The notes beneath the pieces are model-generated. The model ran no database searches, was not told the origin of the DNA, and saw nothing but the letters and a program-made list of their open reading frames with translations. Positions 1 through 8,266 of a stretch of 64,000 nucleotides of DNA are shown here, piece by piece; the stretch's first letter is position 1; every line of letters starts with the position of its first letter. The position numbers and the translations under genes were made by a program. The stretch covers positions 1-64,000 of the forward strand of contig NZ_PTPZ01000008.1 of the NCBI RefSeq assembly GCF_002943105.1, given 5' to 3'. The stretch comes from Cloacibacterium normanense. GTDB taxonomy: Bacteria; Bacteroidota; Bacteroidia; Flavobacteriales; Weeksellaceae.

Positions 1-95
1 GCTGTAATCTTTCTGTGTTCGCTTAATATAAAGCGGTTCTTGATGTTCTTTCATAACGATGTTTTTTTTGTGTATCGCTATTTCAGGACTAGACA
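1..95 (-). mobile_element. Partial IS3-like insertion sequence end
   Basis: A reading frame starts at ATG 54 on the minus strand and runs off the left edge (18 codons: MKEHQEPLYIKRTQKDYS). It resembles, from memory, the N-terminus of the helix-turn-helix OrfA of flavobacterial IS3-family transposases. Upstream of it, reading toward the outside, the sequence ends in TGTCTAGTCCTGAAATAGCG (tip at 95), which has the TG start and the look of an IS3 terminal inverted repeat. The second end and any target duplication lie outside the window, so the element type is an inference. Confidence 0.5.
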
Positions 96-108
96 ATGAT
101 ATAAAAAA

Positions 109-140
109 GAAAACCTTGAGTTCATCTCAAGGTTTTTTTA
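109..140. terminator. Hairpin terminator after coaE
   Basis: The stem is AAACCTTGAG / CTCAAGGTTT with a five-base loop. It has T-rich sequence on either side, so it can act in both directions. It lies 19 bases past the coaE stop and separates that operon from the IS end. Confidence 0.75.
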
Positions 141-158
141 TTTTTAGAAAATTAGAAT

Positions 159-815
159 TTACAAATCCATTCTTTTTAACTCGTCTATAACTTGTTGAGT
201 AAATTCTTTTAAAGTCTTTAAATCAGTATTATTTTGGATCACAAAATCAGCTAATTTTACTTTATCAACTTCAGGCATTTGTTTATCGATGATTTCTTTT
301 ACTTCTCGGTATGTTCTGCCATCTCTATCCATCACTCTTTTTATTCTGATGTTTTCATCAGCAGTAACCAAAATTGAATGATAACAACTTTCATTCAGTT
401 TTAATTCAAAAAGTAAAGCCGTTTCTTTGAAAACAAATTCAGCGTTTTGAGCATTTACCCAATTTTCAAAATGTATTTTTACTGCAGGATGAATGATTTG
501 GTTCAGTTTTAAAAGCAATTCTTGATGGTTAAAAACCTTTTCTGCAACAAATTTTCGGTTGTATTTTCCGTGTTCATCATAAGATTCTTCGCCAAGAAGT
601 TCTATAATTCTAGACTTTAGATTTTCGTCTATATTCACCAATTCTTTTGCCCAAAAATCAGAATCATACACAGGAAATCCCAGCTCTTCAATAAATTTAG
701 AAACCGTAGATTTTCCACTTCCTATTCCGCCCGTAATTCCGATGATTTTAGTTCCGAGTTTCGGGTTTCGGGTTTCGGGTTTTTCAGAACTCGTATCTGG
801 TATCTCGTAACTCAT
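159..815 (-). CDS. coaE: Dephospho-CoA kinase
   Basis: Phosphorylates dephospho-CoA in the last step of coenzyme A synthesis, in the cytoplasm. The P-loop GGIGSGKST is at residues 29-37, followed by a typical CoaE core; 218 aa against about 195-205 for the family. The excess is an N-terminal extension of about 22 residues encoded by a heptanucleotide repeat array. Family members normally begin two or three residues before the GITGG strand, but no ATG exists there, so the ATG at 815 inside the repeat is taken as start. It begins 2 bases after the stop of the MBL-fold gene, so the two are probably co-transcribed. Confidence 0.93.
   Translation of the reverse strand: MSYEIPDTSSEKPETRNPKLGTKIIGITGGIGSGKSTVSKFIEELGFPVYDSDFWAKELVNIDENLKSRIIELLGEESYDEHGKYNRKFVAEKVFNHQELLLKLNQIIHPAVKIHFENWVNAQNAEFVFKETALLFELKLNESCYHSILVTADENIRIKRVMDRDGRTYREVKEIIDKQMPEVDKVKLADFVIQNNTDLKTLKEFTQQVIDELKRMDL
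751..813 (-). repeat. Heptanucleotide repeat array inside coaE
   Basis: Read on the minus strand this holds GAGATAC-CAGATAC-GAGTTCT followed by three CCCGAAA units and CTCGGAA, a period of 7. It encodes the N-terminal extension of CoaE. Related period-7 arrays lie at 3241-3274, 44444-44506 and 49190-49217. Confidence 0.75.
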
Positions 816-817
816 AT

Positions 818-1684
818 CTAATACCCAAAAACTTCGTTAAAACTGAAAGTTTCATCTAGCTTCACGCCTTTTTCAGTCATTTTCAGACTTGCCAATTCGT
901 TTTGTGCATCATGTTCGAAGAACAGTAAGTATTCATTCTCTACACATTGTTTTAGAAATTTTCCTTTTTCTTCCATGGTAAGAAGCGGTCTCGTGTCATA
1001 TCCCATCACGTAAACTTGCGGAATGTGCCCAGCTGTTGGAATGAGATCTGCTGCAAAAACAATCGTTTTTTCTTGATATTGAATCACAGGAAGCATTTGT
1101 TTTTCGGTGTGTCCGTCTACAAAGATCACGTCCATTTTCAAATCTGGTGCGAAACCATAATTTCCCGTTTTTGGAGTAGGCAGAAATTGCAATTGTCCGC
1201 TTTCTTGCATCGGTAAAATGTTTTCCTTCAAGAAACTTGCTTTTTCTCTTGGATTGGGTTCAGTTGCCCATTGCCAATGATTTTCATTAGTCCAAAACTG
1301 TGCGTTTTTAAATGCTGGTCTATAACCTGTTTTGTCATCATTCCACTCAATGGCGCCACCACAATGGTCAAAGTGAAGGTGTGTCAAGAAAACATCTGTA
1401 ATGTCTTCTCTTACAAACCCGAATTTTTTTAAATTTTTGTCTAAAGATTCGTCTCCATAAAGCGAATAATGCCCGAAAAACTTCTCATCTTGCTTATTTC
1501 CTAATCCACAGTCTATTAAGATGAGTTTTTTGCCATCTTCCACCAAAAGAGAACGAGTCCCTAGTTCGATTAAATTTTTAGAATCTGCAGGATTAGTACG
1601 TTCCCAAAGAGATTTCGGGACGACGCCAAACATAGCACCGCCATCTAATTTAAAATTTCCGCATTGTATAGGGTAAAGTTTCAT
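818..1684 (-). CDS. MBL-fold metallo-hydrolase
   Basis: A metallo-beta-lactamase-fold hydrolase of 288 aa. The metal-binding THLHFDHCGG motif is at residues 101-110, with further likely ligands in VDGH (about 190), the AADLIPTAGH segment (about 211-220) and a C-terminal FEHD. No signal peptide is visible, so it is probably cytoplasmic. The substrate cannot be read from sequence; relatives include lactonases, glyoxalase II-like enzymes and RNases, and the length and motif order fit the small-molecule hydrolase group. It lies immediately upstream of coaE in the same direction. Confidence 0.85.
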   Translation of the reverse strand: MKLYPIQCGNFKLDGGAMFGVVPKSLWERTNPADSKNLIELGTRSLLVEDGKKLILIDCGLGNKQDEKFFGHYSLYGDESLDKNLKKFGFVREDITDVFLTHLHFDHCGGAIEWNDDKTGYRPAFKNAQFWTNENHWQWATEPNPREKASFLKENILPMQESGQLQFLPTPKTGNYGFAPDLKMDVIFVDGHTEKQMLPVIQYQEKTIVFAADLIPTAGHIPQVYVMGYDTRPLLTMEEKGKFLKQCVENEYLLFFEHDAQNELASLKMTEKGVKLDETFSFNEVFGY

Positions 1685-1766
1685 ATAAAGTGTGATTTTT
1701 GCTAATTTAATTAATTTTCTGATAGTTTATATTTTTCATTTTCTTAACCTAACTCTTTGCCTCAAC

Positions 1767-2789
1767 CTAAAAAAGTTCTCCTGGGTTTTTCGGCCTCGAA
1801 ATTCCTAAATGTTTGTAAGCTTTTTCCGTCACTTCTCTTCCTCTTGGAGTTCTAATGATGAAACCTTCCTGAATTAAAAACGGTTCATAAACTTCTTCCA
1901 AAGTTTCAGGATTTTCGCCAATAGAAGTTGCCAAAGCAGAAATCCCAACTGGTTTTCCTTTGAAATTTTCGATCATCACACGCATAATTTTATTGTCCAT
2001 GTCATCCAATCCATATTCATCTACATTCAGAGAATTGAGTGCAAACTTGGTAATCTCTATTTCAATTTCACCGTTTCCTTTAATTTCTGCAAAATCTCGA
2101 ACTCTGCGCAAAAGTGCATTGGCAATTCTCGGAGTTCCTCTGCTTCTTCTTGCAATTTCCAGTGCAGCATCTTCATAAATAGGAACGCCCAAAACTCTTG
2201 CACTTCTCTCGATAATTATTCCCAAAAGTTCTACCGTGTAATATTCTAATCGAGATTGAATCCCGAATCTTGCTAACATTGGTTTTGTAAGCATTCCAGA
2301 ACGAGTGGTAGCACCAACTAATGTAAAAGGGTTCAAGCCAATTTGTACAGAACGAGCATTTGGGCCTGTTTCCAGCATAATGTCGATTTTATAATCTTCC
2401 ATCGCAGAATACAAATATTCTTCAACCACGGGTGAAAGTCTGTGAATCTCATCAATGAAAAGCACGTCGTTTTCTTCCAAATTTGTTAAAAGTCCAGCCA
2501 AACTCCCAGGTTTATCTAAAACTGGCCCAGAAGTAATTTTACAATTTACACCCAATTCATTGGCAATAATATGCGCCAAAGTAGTTTTTCCCAAACCTGG
2601 AGGCCCATGTAAAAGCACGTGGTCTAAAGCGCCACCTCTATTTTTAGCAGCCGCCACGAAAACCTCTAAATTTTCCAACGTTTTTCTTTGTCCCGCAAAA
2701 TCCTTAAAACTTTGTGGGCGAATCTGTTCTTCCTGCATTAATTCCTCATCAGAGAAATTTTCTTTATCTGCGTGTAAAAAATCTGGCAT
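1767..2789 (-). CDS. ruvB: Holliday junction helicase subunit RuvB
   Basis: The ATPase motor of the RuvAB complex, which drives branch migration of Holliday junctions during recombinational repair. It is a 340-aa AAA+ protein of normal family length. Walker [10 protein letters not shown] is at 62-70, Walker B FIDEIHRL at 111-118, the GATTRSG sensor region follows, and a C-terminal winged helix contains the TPRGREVT segment. It is followed after 82 bases by the MBL-fold gene. ruvA and ruvC are not in the window. Confidence 0.97.
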   Translation of the reverse strand: MPDFLHADKENFSDEELMQEEQIRPQSFKDFAGQRKTLENLEVFVAAAKNRGGALDHVLLHGPPGLGKTTLAHIIANELGVNCKITSGPVLDKPGSLAGLLTNLEENDVLFIDEIHRLSPVVEEYLYSAMEDYKIDIMLETGPNARSVQIGLNPFTLVGATTRSGMLTKPMLARFGIQSRLEYYTVELLGIIIERSARVLGVPIYEDAALEIARRSRGTPRIANALLRRVRDFAEIKGNGEIEIEITKFALNSLNVDEYGLDDMDNKIMRVMIENFKGKPVGISALATSIGENPETLEEVYEPFLIQEGFIIRTPRGREVTEKAYKHLGISRPKNPGELF

Positions 2790-2869
2790 CAGTGAAAATT
2801 ATATCTTCAAATTTATTCTTTTTTACTCAATTTACGACATAGAATTCGGAGGCGTTAAGAAAATTTTGA

Positions 2870-3045
2870 AATAATTCGTTAAAAAGTTTCTGCTGTTTGA
2901 GCATTGTTGGGTTTGTGGTGGAGCGAGTTTCAGGGATTTTAGAATTATTTAGAAATTTTTAGCCGAGAATTCAAGTCTTGAAATAGTATTCGCCGACATA
3001 AAGGAGGCAATTTTTGGTTCTTTTGTATCAAGACAAAAGAACAAA
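2870..3045. repeat. Intergenic repeat-like segment with perfect hairpin
   Basis: This non-coding stretch between ruvB and hutI resembles the dispersed intergenic elements common in flavobacterial genomes. Its right end is a perfect 10-bp inverted repeat, GTTCTTTTGT / ACAAAAGAAC with a six-base loop (3017-3042), 21 bases before the hutI start. It has no good T-tract for a terminator on the plus strand. No second copy was found in the window, so membership of a repeat family is an inference. Confidence 0.4.
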
Positions 3046-3063
3046 TTGTTTATTTTTACAATT

Positions 3064-4299
3064 ATGAAACTAATCGGTCCTTTCAAACAAATTCTTACAC
3101 TCAATAATCTTCCACTTCGAGGAAAACTCTCTGATGAACAATTAGAAATTATCGAAAACGGCGGAATTTTAATTAATAATAACACCTTAATTGAAGAAGT
3201 TGATGATTTTGAAAAATTGAAATCTGACTTCCCAAACGCTGAACTCGAACCTCGAACCTCGAATCTCGAACCTCAAATCCTTCTTCCCGCATTCATAGAT
3301 TGTCACACACATATTTGTTTTGGAGGAAACAGAGCCAATGATTTTGCGATGCGAAATGCGGGGAAAACTTATCTAGAAATTGCAGAAAAAGGCGGTGGAA
3401 TTTGGAGTTCGGTTCAGCATACCAGAAATGCTTCCGAAAAAGAACTTTTAGAAACGCTTTTAGAAAGAATAAATCGATTAATTTCATTGGGAATTACGAC
3501 TATTGAAATCAAATCTGGTTACGGATTGAATGTAGAAAGTGAACTGAAAATGCTTCGTGTGATTCAACAGGCGCAAACTAAAACCAAAGCAACTTTAGTC
3601 CCAACTTGTCTTTCTGCCCATTTAAAACCAAGAGATTTTGAAGGAAATAATGAAGAATACTTACAATATATTGTAGATGAAATTCTACCAAAAGTAAAAG
3701 AAGAAAATTTAGCGAAAAGAGTAGATATTTTCATCGAAAAATCTGCATTTCAACCAGAAGAAAGTCGAAAATTTTTAGAAAAAGCAAAGGAATTAGGTTT
3801 TGAAATCACCGTTCATGCAGACCAATTTACAGCGGGAAGTTCTAGAATTGCAGTGGAAGTTGGTGCTGTTTCAGCAGACCATTTAGAAGCGACAATTGAT
3901 GAAGATATACAATATTTAGCCAATTCAGAATCCGTTGCAGTTGCACTTCCTGGTGCGAGTTTAGGTTTGGGAGAACCTTTTACCCCAGCGAGAAAAATTT
4001 TAGATAAAAACGGAATTCTCGCTATTGCAAGTGATTGGAATCCTGGTTCTGCACCGATGGGAAATCTCATTACCCAAGCTTCCATTTTAGCCACTTTTCA
4101 AAAATTAAGCACTGCCGAAGTTTTGGCTGGAATTACATTCCGTGCTGCAAAAGCATTAAATTTGACTGATAGAGGAATTCTGAAAAAAGGAATGAAGGCA
4201 GATTTCGTAGTTTTTGAAACCGATAATTTTCAGAATATTTTATACAACCAAGGAAGTTTAATGGCGAATGAAGTGTATATTGATGGAGAAAAAATTTAA
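3064..4299 (+). CDS. hutI: Imidazolonepropionase
   Basis: Third step of histidine breakdown: hydrolyses 4-imidazolone-5-propanoate to N-formimino-L-glutamate. It is a 411-aa amidohydrolase with the metal motif DCHTH (His81, His83), a central HADQF segment, and ASDWNPGS near the end. The ATG at 3064 is preferred over an in-frame TTG at 3046 because the family begins close to this point. Residues 60-71 are encoded by a heptanucleotide repeat (3241-3274), apparently in a surface loop just before the first metal strand. hutG follows after 6 bases, so this is an operon. Confidence 0.95.
   Translation: MKLIGPFKQILTLNNLPLRGKLSDEQLEIIENGGILINNNTLIEEVDDFEKLKSDFPNAELEPRTSNLEPQILLPAFIDCHTHICFGGNRANDFAMRNAGKTYLEIAEKGGGIWSSVQHTRNASEKELLETLLERINRLISLGITTIEIKSGYGLNVESELKMLRVIQQAQTKTKATLVPTCLSAHLKPRDFEGNNEEYLQYIVDEILPKVKEENLAKRVDIFIEKSAFQPEESRKFLEKAKELGFEITVHADQFTAGSSRIAVEVGAVSADHLEATIDEDIQYLANSESVAVALPGASLGLGEPFTPARKILDKNGILAIASDWNPGSAPMGNLITQASILATFQKLSTAEVLAGITFRAAKALNLTDRGILKKGMKADFVVFETDNFQNILYNQGSLMANEVYIDGEKI
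3241..3274 (+). repeat. Heptanucleotide repeat array inside hutI
   Basis: Nearly five units of the form AACTCGA/ACCTCGA/ATCTCGA, period 7, lie in frame in hutI and encode ELEPRTSNLEP. They belong to the same family as the array in coaE. Confidence 0.75.
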
Positions 4300-4305
4300 T
4301 TAAAC

Positions 4306-5226
4306 ATGGACAACATTTGGCAAGGACGTAACGATGGAGATTCACCGCTTCATCACAGAGTATTCCAACGAGTAGAAATAGTGGAGAACTATGAAAATAT
4401 TTCACCGAATAATTTCGTTTTGTATGGTTTTGCGGTAGATGAAGGCGTTAGAAGAAACAAAGGAAGAGTTGGCGCTGCCAAAGCTCCAGACATCATCCGA
4501 AAAAATATGAGCAATTTTCCTGTAGTTTCTCCAGATTTTAAATTATTAGATTTCGGAAATATCACTAGCGAAGACCGAAATTTAGAAAATACTCAAGAAA
4601 ATCTTGCTGAAAAAGTTTCTAAAATTCTGCAAAAAAATGGAAAATCAATTGTTTTAGGTGGCGGCCATGAATTGACTTTTGCGCATTATTCTGGTATCAA
4701 AAAAGCATTTCCCAACCAAAAAATTGGTATCATCAATCTCGATGCACATTTTGATAACCGTGAACCCGAAAATGGAGTAGGAGCAAGCTCTGGAACGGGT
4801 TTTTGGCAAATCGCCCAAGAAGGAGAAATTCATTCATTGCACATCGGGATTCAGAAAAATTCTAATACACTCAAATTGTTTGATACTGCTCATCAATTCG
4901 GCATGAAATATATTTTGGCAGACGAAATTTTCTTCGAAAATCTTTCTAAAATCTATCAGCAAATAGATGAACTAATTCTTTCGGTAGACCAATTGTACCT
5001 CACCATTTGTATGGATGTTTTCAACGCGTCTATTGCGCCCGGAGTTTCGGCTGCTGCGTACAACGGAATCTTTTCAGATGCCACTTTTCTGCATTTTTAC
5101 AGACATATTTTGAAGTCAGAAAAATTGGTCGCGCTAGATGTTGCCGAGGTAAATCCAGATTTTGATATTGCCGAGAGAACCGCCAGATTGGCCGCCAGTT
5201 TGGTAAATGAGTGGTTTATGATTTAG
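4306..5226 (+). CDS. hutG: Formimidoylglutamase (arginase family)
   Basis: Hydrolyses N-formimino-L-glutamate to glutamate and formamide, the last step of one histidine-degradation branch. It is a 306-aa ureohydrolase with the dimanganese motifs GGGHE (118-122), NLDAHFD (144-150) and CMDVFNAS (234-241), and SSGTGF in the substrate-binding region. It begins 6 bases after hutI. An agmatinase or arginase is possible from motifs alone, but the direct link to hutI makes the Hut role much more likely. hutU is absent and hutH lies 18 kb away. Confidence 0.9.
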   Translation: MDNIWQGRNDGDSPLHHRVFQRVEIVENYENISPNNFVLYGFAVDEGVRRNKGRVGAAKAPDIIRKNMSNFPVVSPDFKLLDFGNITSEDRNLENTQENLAEKVSKILQKNGKSIVLGGGHELTFAHYSGIKKAFPNQKIGIINLDAHFDNREPENGVGASSGTGFWQIAQEGEIHSLHIGIQKNSNTLKLFDTAHQFGMKYILADEIFFENLSKIYQQIDELILSVDQLYLTICMDVFNASIAPGVSAAAYNGIFSDATFLHFYRHILKSEKLVALDVAEVNPDFDIAERTARLAASLVNEWFMI

Positions 5227-5228
5227 AA

Positions 5229-5400
5229 GCAACACGTTTATATTTTCTTTCACTTTCAGTCCTGCTTTCGCTACTCGCTTTTTTGTTTTTTTTTTTTGTC
5301 ATATTGAGCGAATTCGAAATATCTAAAAAAAACAAAAAGAGCTCAAACATGTCGCTCAATCAGGGCTAGAAATTGGTTTCGGTTTTATTTTCACTTTTTT
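5229..5400. repeat. Large imperfect palindromic element, copy 1
   Basis: The left arm (AGTCCTG at 5258-5264, then CTTTC and T/G-rich sequence) pairs with the right arm (CAGGGCT at 5361-5367). The flanks AGCAACACGTTT and TTTCGGTTTTATTTTCACTTTTT match copy 2 at 38643-38797. Between the copies a T-A pair in the stem is replaced by G-C, so pairing is kept. The loop carries an unrelated TGTCA-type repeat (5297-5324). This fills the gap between hutG and the aldehyde dehydrogenase. Confidence 0.7.
5297..5324 (+). repeat. TGTCA...TGAGC dispersed repeat, copy 1
   Basis: TGTCATATTGAGCGAATTCG and following AAATATCT match the pattern TGTCA-NN(N)-TGAGC-NN-TCGAA-NN-TCT shared with the copies at 13012-13040, 50195-50220 and 50934-50961. 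It sits in the loop of the palindromic element. Confidence 0.6.
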
Positions 5401-5459
5401 AAATGATAAGCATTTAAAATTTTTATCTTTGGCAAAACCACGTTTAGGCTTTAGTACAG

Positions 5460-5467
5460 TATCTTTG
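5460..5467 (+). promoter_or_regulatory. -7 box for aldehyde dehydrogenase gene
   Basis: TATCTTTG matches the Bacteroidota -7 consensus TAnnTTTG, 22 bases before the ATG at 5490. A second TATCTTTG lies at 5424-5431. No clear -33 element was found. Confidence 0.5.
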
Positions 5468-5489
5468 TACACTTTTTTAATCAAAAATT

Positions 5490-6785
5490 ATGGAACAATT
5501 CCTTCAAAATAAATTACAAAATTCTCAAGACGCTTTCCAAAAATGGAAAAAAATTCCATTTGAAGAAAGACAAAAATATTTCACTCAACTATCTGAAATT
5601 CTGAATAATAGAAAACAAGAGTTTGCGACAATAATTACCCAAGAAATGAATAAACCCATTTCGCAATCGGTTTCAGAAATAGAAAAATGTGCGGCGTTAT
5701 GTGATTATTATGCGGCCGCAGAAAATGTACTGAAAACGGAACAATTAGAAACAGAGTTTCAAATTTCCGAAATCCATCACGAACCTTTGGGCGTTATTTT
5801 GGGCGTTATGCCATGGAATTTTCCTTTTTGGCAAGCGATTAGATTTGCAGTTCCTACCATTTTAGCAGGAAATGTAATTGTGCTGAAACACGCTTCTATT
5901 TGTGAAAAATCTGGTGTAACCATGCAAGAAATTTTTGAAGAAGCAGGTTTTCCAAAAGGTATTTTTACTTTTTTAAAAGTTTCTCACACCGAAGTTGAAG
6001 AAATGATTGCCAATCCTATTATCAGAGGCGTTTCTCTCACAGGTAGTGAAGCTGCAGGAAGAAAAATTGCCGAAACCGCGGGGAAAAATTTAAAAAAATG
6101 TGTTTTGGAATTAGGCGGGAGTGATGCTTTTATTGTTTGTGAAGATGCAGATGTAGAAAAAGCTGCAAAAGATGGAGCACAAGCAAGATTACAGAATAAT
6201 GGACAAACTTGTGTAGCAGGAAAAAGATTTATCATTTACGAAAAAATATATCAAGATTTTGTAGAAAAATTCACAGAAGAGTATCAAAAATATCAACCAG
6301 AAAATCCTATGAATGAAGAAACGAAATTAGGATTAATGGCGAGAGAAGATTTAGCTACAGATTTAGAAAAACAATATCAAAAAGCGCTTAACAGCGGAGC
6401 GAAAGCTATTGTAGCGTTAGAATCTGTAGGAAGTATAGCTTTTAAACCAGGTATTTTAGAAATGAATCCAGATAATCCTATTGCTCAGGAAGAATTATTT
6501 GGTCCATTGGCAATGGTTTTTAAAGTAAAAAATGATGAAGAAGCTTTACAAATTGCCAATAATACGATGTTTGGATTAGGAAACGCCGTTTTCACCTCAA
6601 ATAAAGAAAGAGCTTTGTTATTTGCAGAGAATTTAGAAAGCGGAAGCGTGGCAATTAATCAAATTTTTCGTTCAGATGTAAGATTGCCTTTTGGCGGAAG
6701 AAAAAATTCTGGATATGGAGTAGAATTGTCTATGTATGCACTCAAAGAATTTACCGCTCCCAAAACCATTATCGGTAAATTTTAG
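5490..6785 (+). CDS. NAD(P)-dependent aldehyde dehydrogenase, succinate-semialdehyde type
   Basis: Oxidises an aldehyde, probably succinate semialdehyde, to the acid. It is a 431-aa ALDH-superfamily protein, a little shorter than the usual 450-490 because the N-terminus is short. It shows PWNFPFWQ (108-115), ELGGSDAF (207-214) with the general-base Glu207, and the catalytic Cys241 in NNGQTCVAGKR. The C-terminal FGGRKNSGYG segment is typical of the GabD/Sad branch. The gene stands alone behind its own promoter, so the exact substrate is uncertain. Confidence 0.88.
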   Translation: MEQFLQNKLQNSQDAFQKWKKIPFEERQKYFTQLSEILNNRKQEFATIITQEMNKPISQSVSEIEKCAALCDYYAAAENVLKTEQLETEFQISEIHHEPLGVILGVMPWNFPFWQAIRFAVPTILAGNVIVLKHASICEKSGVTMQEIFEEAGFPKGIFTFLKVSHTEVEEMIANPIIRGVSLTGSEAAGRKIAETAGKNLKKCVLELGGSDAFIVCEDADVEKAAKDGAQARLQNNGQTCVAGKRFIIYEKIYQDFVEKFTEEYQKYQPENPMNEETKLGLMAREDLATDLEKQYQKALNSGAKAIVALESVGSIAFKPGILEMNPDNPIAQEELFGPLAMVFKVKNDEEALQIANNTMFGLGNAVFTSNKERALLFAENLESGSVAINQIFRSDVRLPFGGRKNSGYGVELSMYALKEFTAPKTIIGKF

Positions 6786-6800
6786 AAATTTTAAAAAATA

Positions 6801-6828
6801 AAAAAGCTCCAAATTTTGGAGCTTTCAT
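6801..6828. terminator. Bidirectional terminator between converging genes
   Basis: The hairpin AAGCTCCAAA / TTTTGGAGCTT is flanked by A- and T-rich runs. It lies between the ends of the aldehyde dehydrogenase gene (plus) and pyk (minus) and can serve both. Confidence 0.8.
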
Positions 6829-6829
6829 T

Positions 6830-8266
6830 TTATATAGTTGTTAATCTGAGTGTATTGGTTTTTCCACCTTCATAAACTGGCATTGCATTGAGATTTACTA
6901 CAAAATCTCCTTTTTCTACATAACCGTAATGGTGAGTTAACATGTTCACTTGGATTACCGTTTCGTCTGTAGATTTGTTCATGTCATAGTAGAACGCTCT
7001 TACTCCCCATAAAAGGTTCAGCATGGTAAGAACTCTTCTGTTAGAACTGAAAACGATAATTCTAGAAGTAGGTCTGTGTGCAGAAATTTGGAAAGCAGTA
7101 TAACCAGAGTGAGTAAGCGTAATAATGGCTGCTGCACCAGTAGTTTCTGCAATTTTAACTGCGTTTAGACAAACCATATCTGTTACGAAACGATCGTCTA
7201 CACAAGTTATTTTTTCTATAATATCATTTTTCTTTTCGTAAAGATTAGTAGATTCTATATTCTTAATAATCTTTGTAATGTTTTTAACTACATCTACTGG
7301 ATATTTTCCTACAGAAGTTTCACCAGAAAGCATCACTGCATCAGCACCGTCTAACACGTTGTTTGCCACGTCATTTACTTCGGCTCTAGTTGGAGTAAGG
7401 CTACTGATCATGGTTTCCATCATTTGCGTAGCGATAATTACTGGTTTAGAGTAATATCTGGCTTTGTCTACTAATTTTTTCTGAATGACAGGAACTTCTT
7501 CCATTGGAACTTCTACTCCTAAATCTCCACGTGCAACCATTAATCCGTCACATTCTAGAAGAATTTCGTCAATATTTTTTACACCTTCTGGTTTTTCAAT
7601 TTTTGCAATAATTGGAATTTTGAAATCAGAATGCGCTTCAATTAATTTCTTTAAATCAATAATGTCTTGAGCATGACGAACGAATGAAAGTGCAATCCAG
7701 TCGAATTCATTTTCAATCATGAATTTAGCATCTTCGATGTCTTTTTCTGTCAAAGCAGGAAGAGAAACATTAGTGTTCGGTAAATTCACTCCTTTTTTAG
7801 AGCTTAATGGTCCACCTTGAATCGTTTTTGCTTTTACCGTATCTTTTTGGTTGGTTTCGATGACTTCGAAAACCAATTTCCCATCGTCAATAAGGATTCT
7901 TTCGCCAACTTTTACGTCTTGCGGGAATTTTTCGTAAGTCATGAATACTTTGGTAGAATCTCCTTCGCAAGGCTCATTGGTAAAGGTAAGTACGTCTCCT
8001 GGATTAAGGAAAGAACCTTCTTTTACCACACCTACTCTTAATTTAGGACCTTGTAAATCTCCTAAAATAGAGATGTTATAACCGTATTCTTGATTGATTT
8101 CTCTAATAATGTCTACATTTCTCTTAACCAGTTCGTAATCGGCATGAGAAAAATTTATTCTAAAAACATCGGCTCCAGCTTTTACCAGTTCTAGCATGAT
8201 TTCTTTCGTAGAAGAAGCAGGTCCTAATGTTGCGATTACTTTGGTTTTTTTCGCTCTCTTATTCAT
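6830..8266 (-). CDS. pyk: Pyruvate kinase
   Basis: Transfers phosphate from phosphoenolpyruvate to ADP, the last step of glycolysis. It is 478 aa, the normal length. The N-terminal KVIATLGPAS strand, the active-site segment IIAKIEKPEG, MVARGDLGVE and ADAVMLSGETS are all present, followed by the C-terminal allosteric domain. Its start overlaps the end of the IPExxxVDY gene by 8 bases, so it is the last gene of the acpP-fabF-rnc run. Confidence 0.97.
   Translation of the reverse strand: MNKRAKKTKVIATLGPASSTKEIMLELVKAGADVFRINFSHADYELVKRNVDIIREINQEYGYNISILGDLQGPKLRVGVVKEGSFLNPGDVLTFTNEPCEGDSTKVFMTYEKFPQDVKVGERILIDDGKLVFEVIETNQKDTVKAKTIQGGPLSSKKGVNLPNTNVSLPALTEKDIEDAKFMIENEFDWIALSFVRHAQDIIDLKKLIEAHSDFKIPIIAKIEKPEGVKNIDEILLECDGLMVARGDLGVEVPMEEVPVIQKKLVDKARYYSKPVIIATQMMETMISSLTPTRAEVNDVANNVLDGADAVMLSGETSVGKYPVDVVKNITKIIKNIESTNLYEKKNDIIEKITCVDDRFVTDMVCLNAVKIAETTGAAAIITLTHSGYTAFQISAHRPTSRIIVFSSNRRVLTMLNLLWGVRAFYYDMNKSTDETVIQVNMLTHHYGYVEKGDFVVNLNAMPVYEGGKTNTLRLTTI

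Noticed and set aside
751-813. CRISPR-like array
   Set aside because: Units are 7 bases with no spacers of constant length and no cas genes; it is a simple tandem array.
1960-2874. Plus-strand reading frames opposite ruvB
   Set aside because: They are shadows of the minus-strand ruvB codons; they have no family features and ruvB is unmistakable.
3044-3063. AATTGT...ACAATT inverted repeat as a hut operator
   Set aside because: Only 6-bp AT-rich arms, expected often by chance in this sequence, and no regulator nearby.
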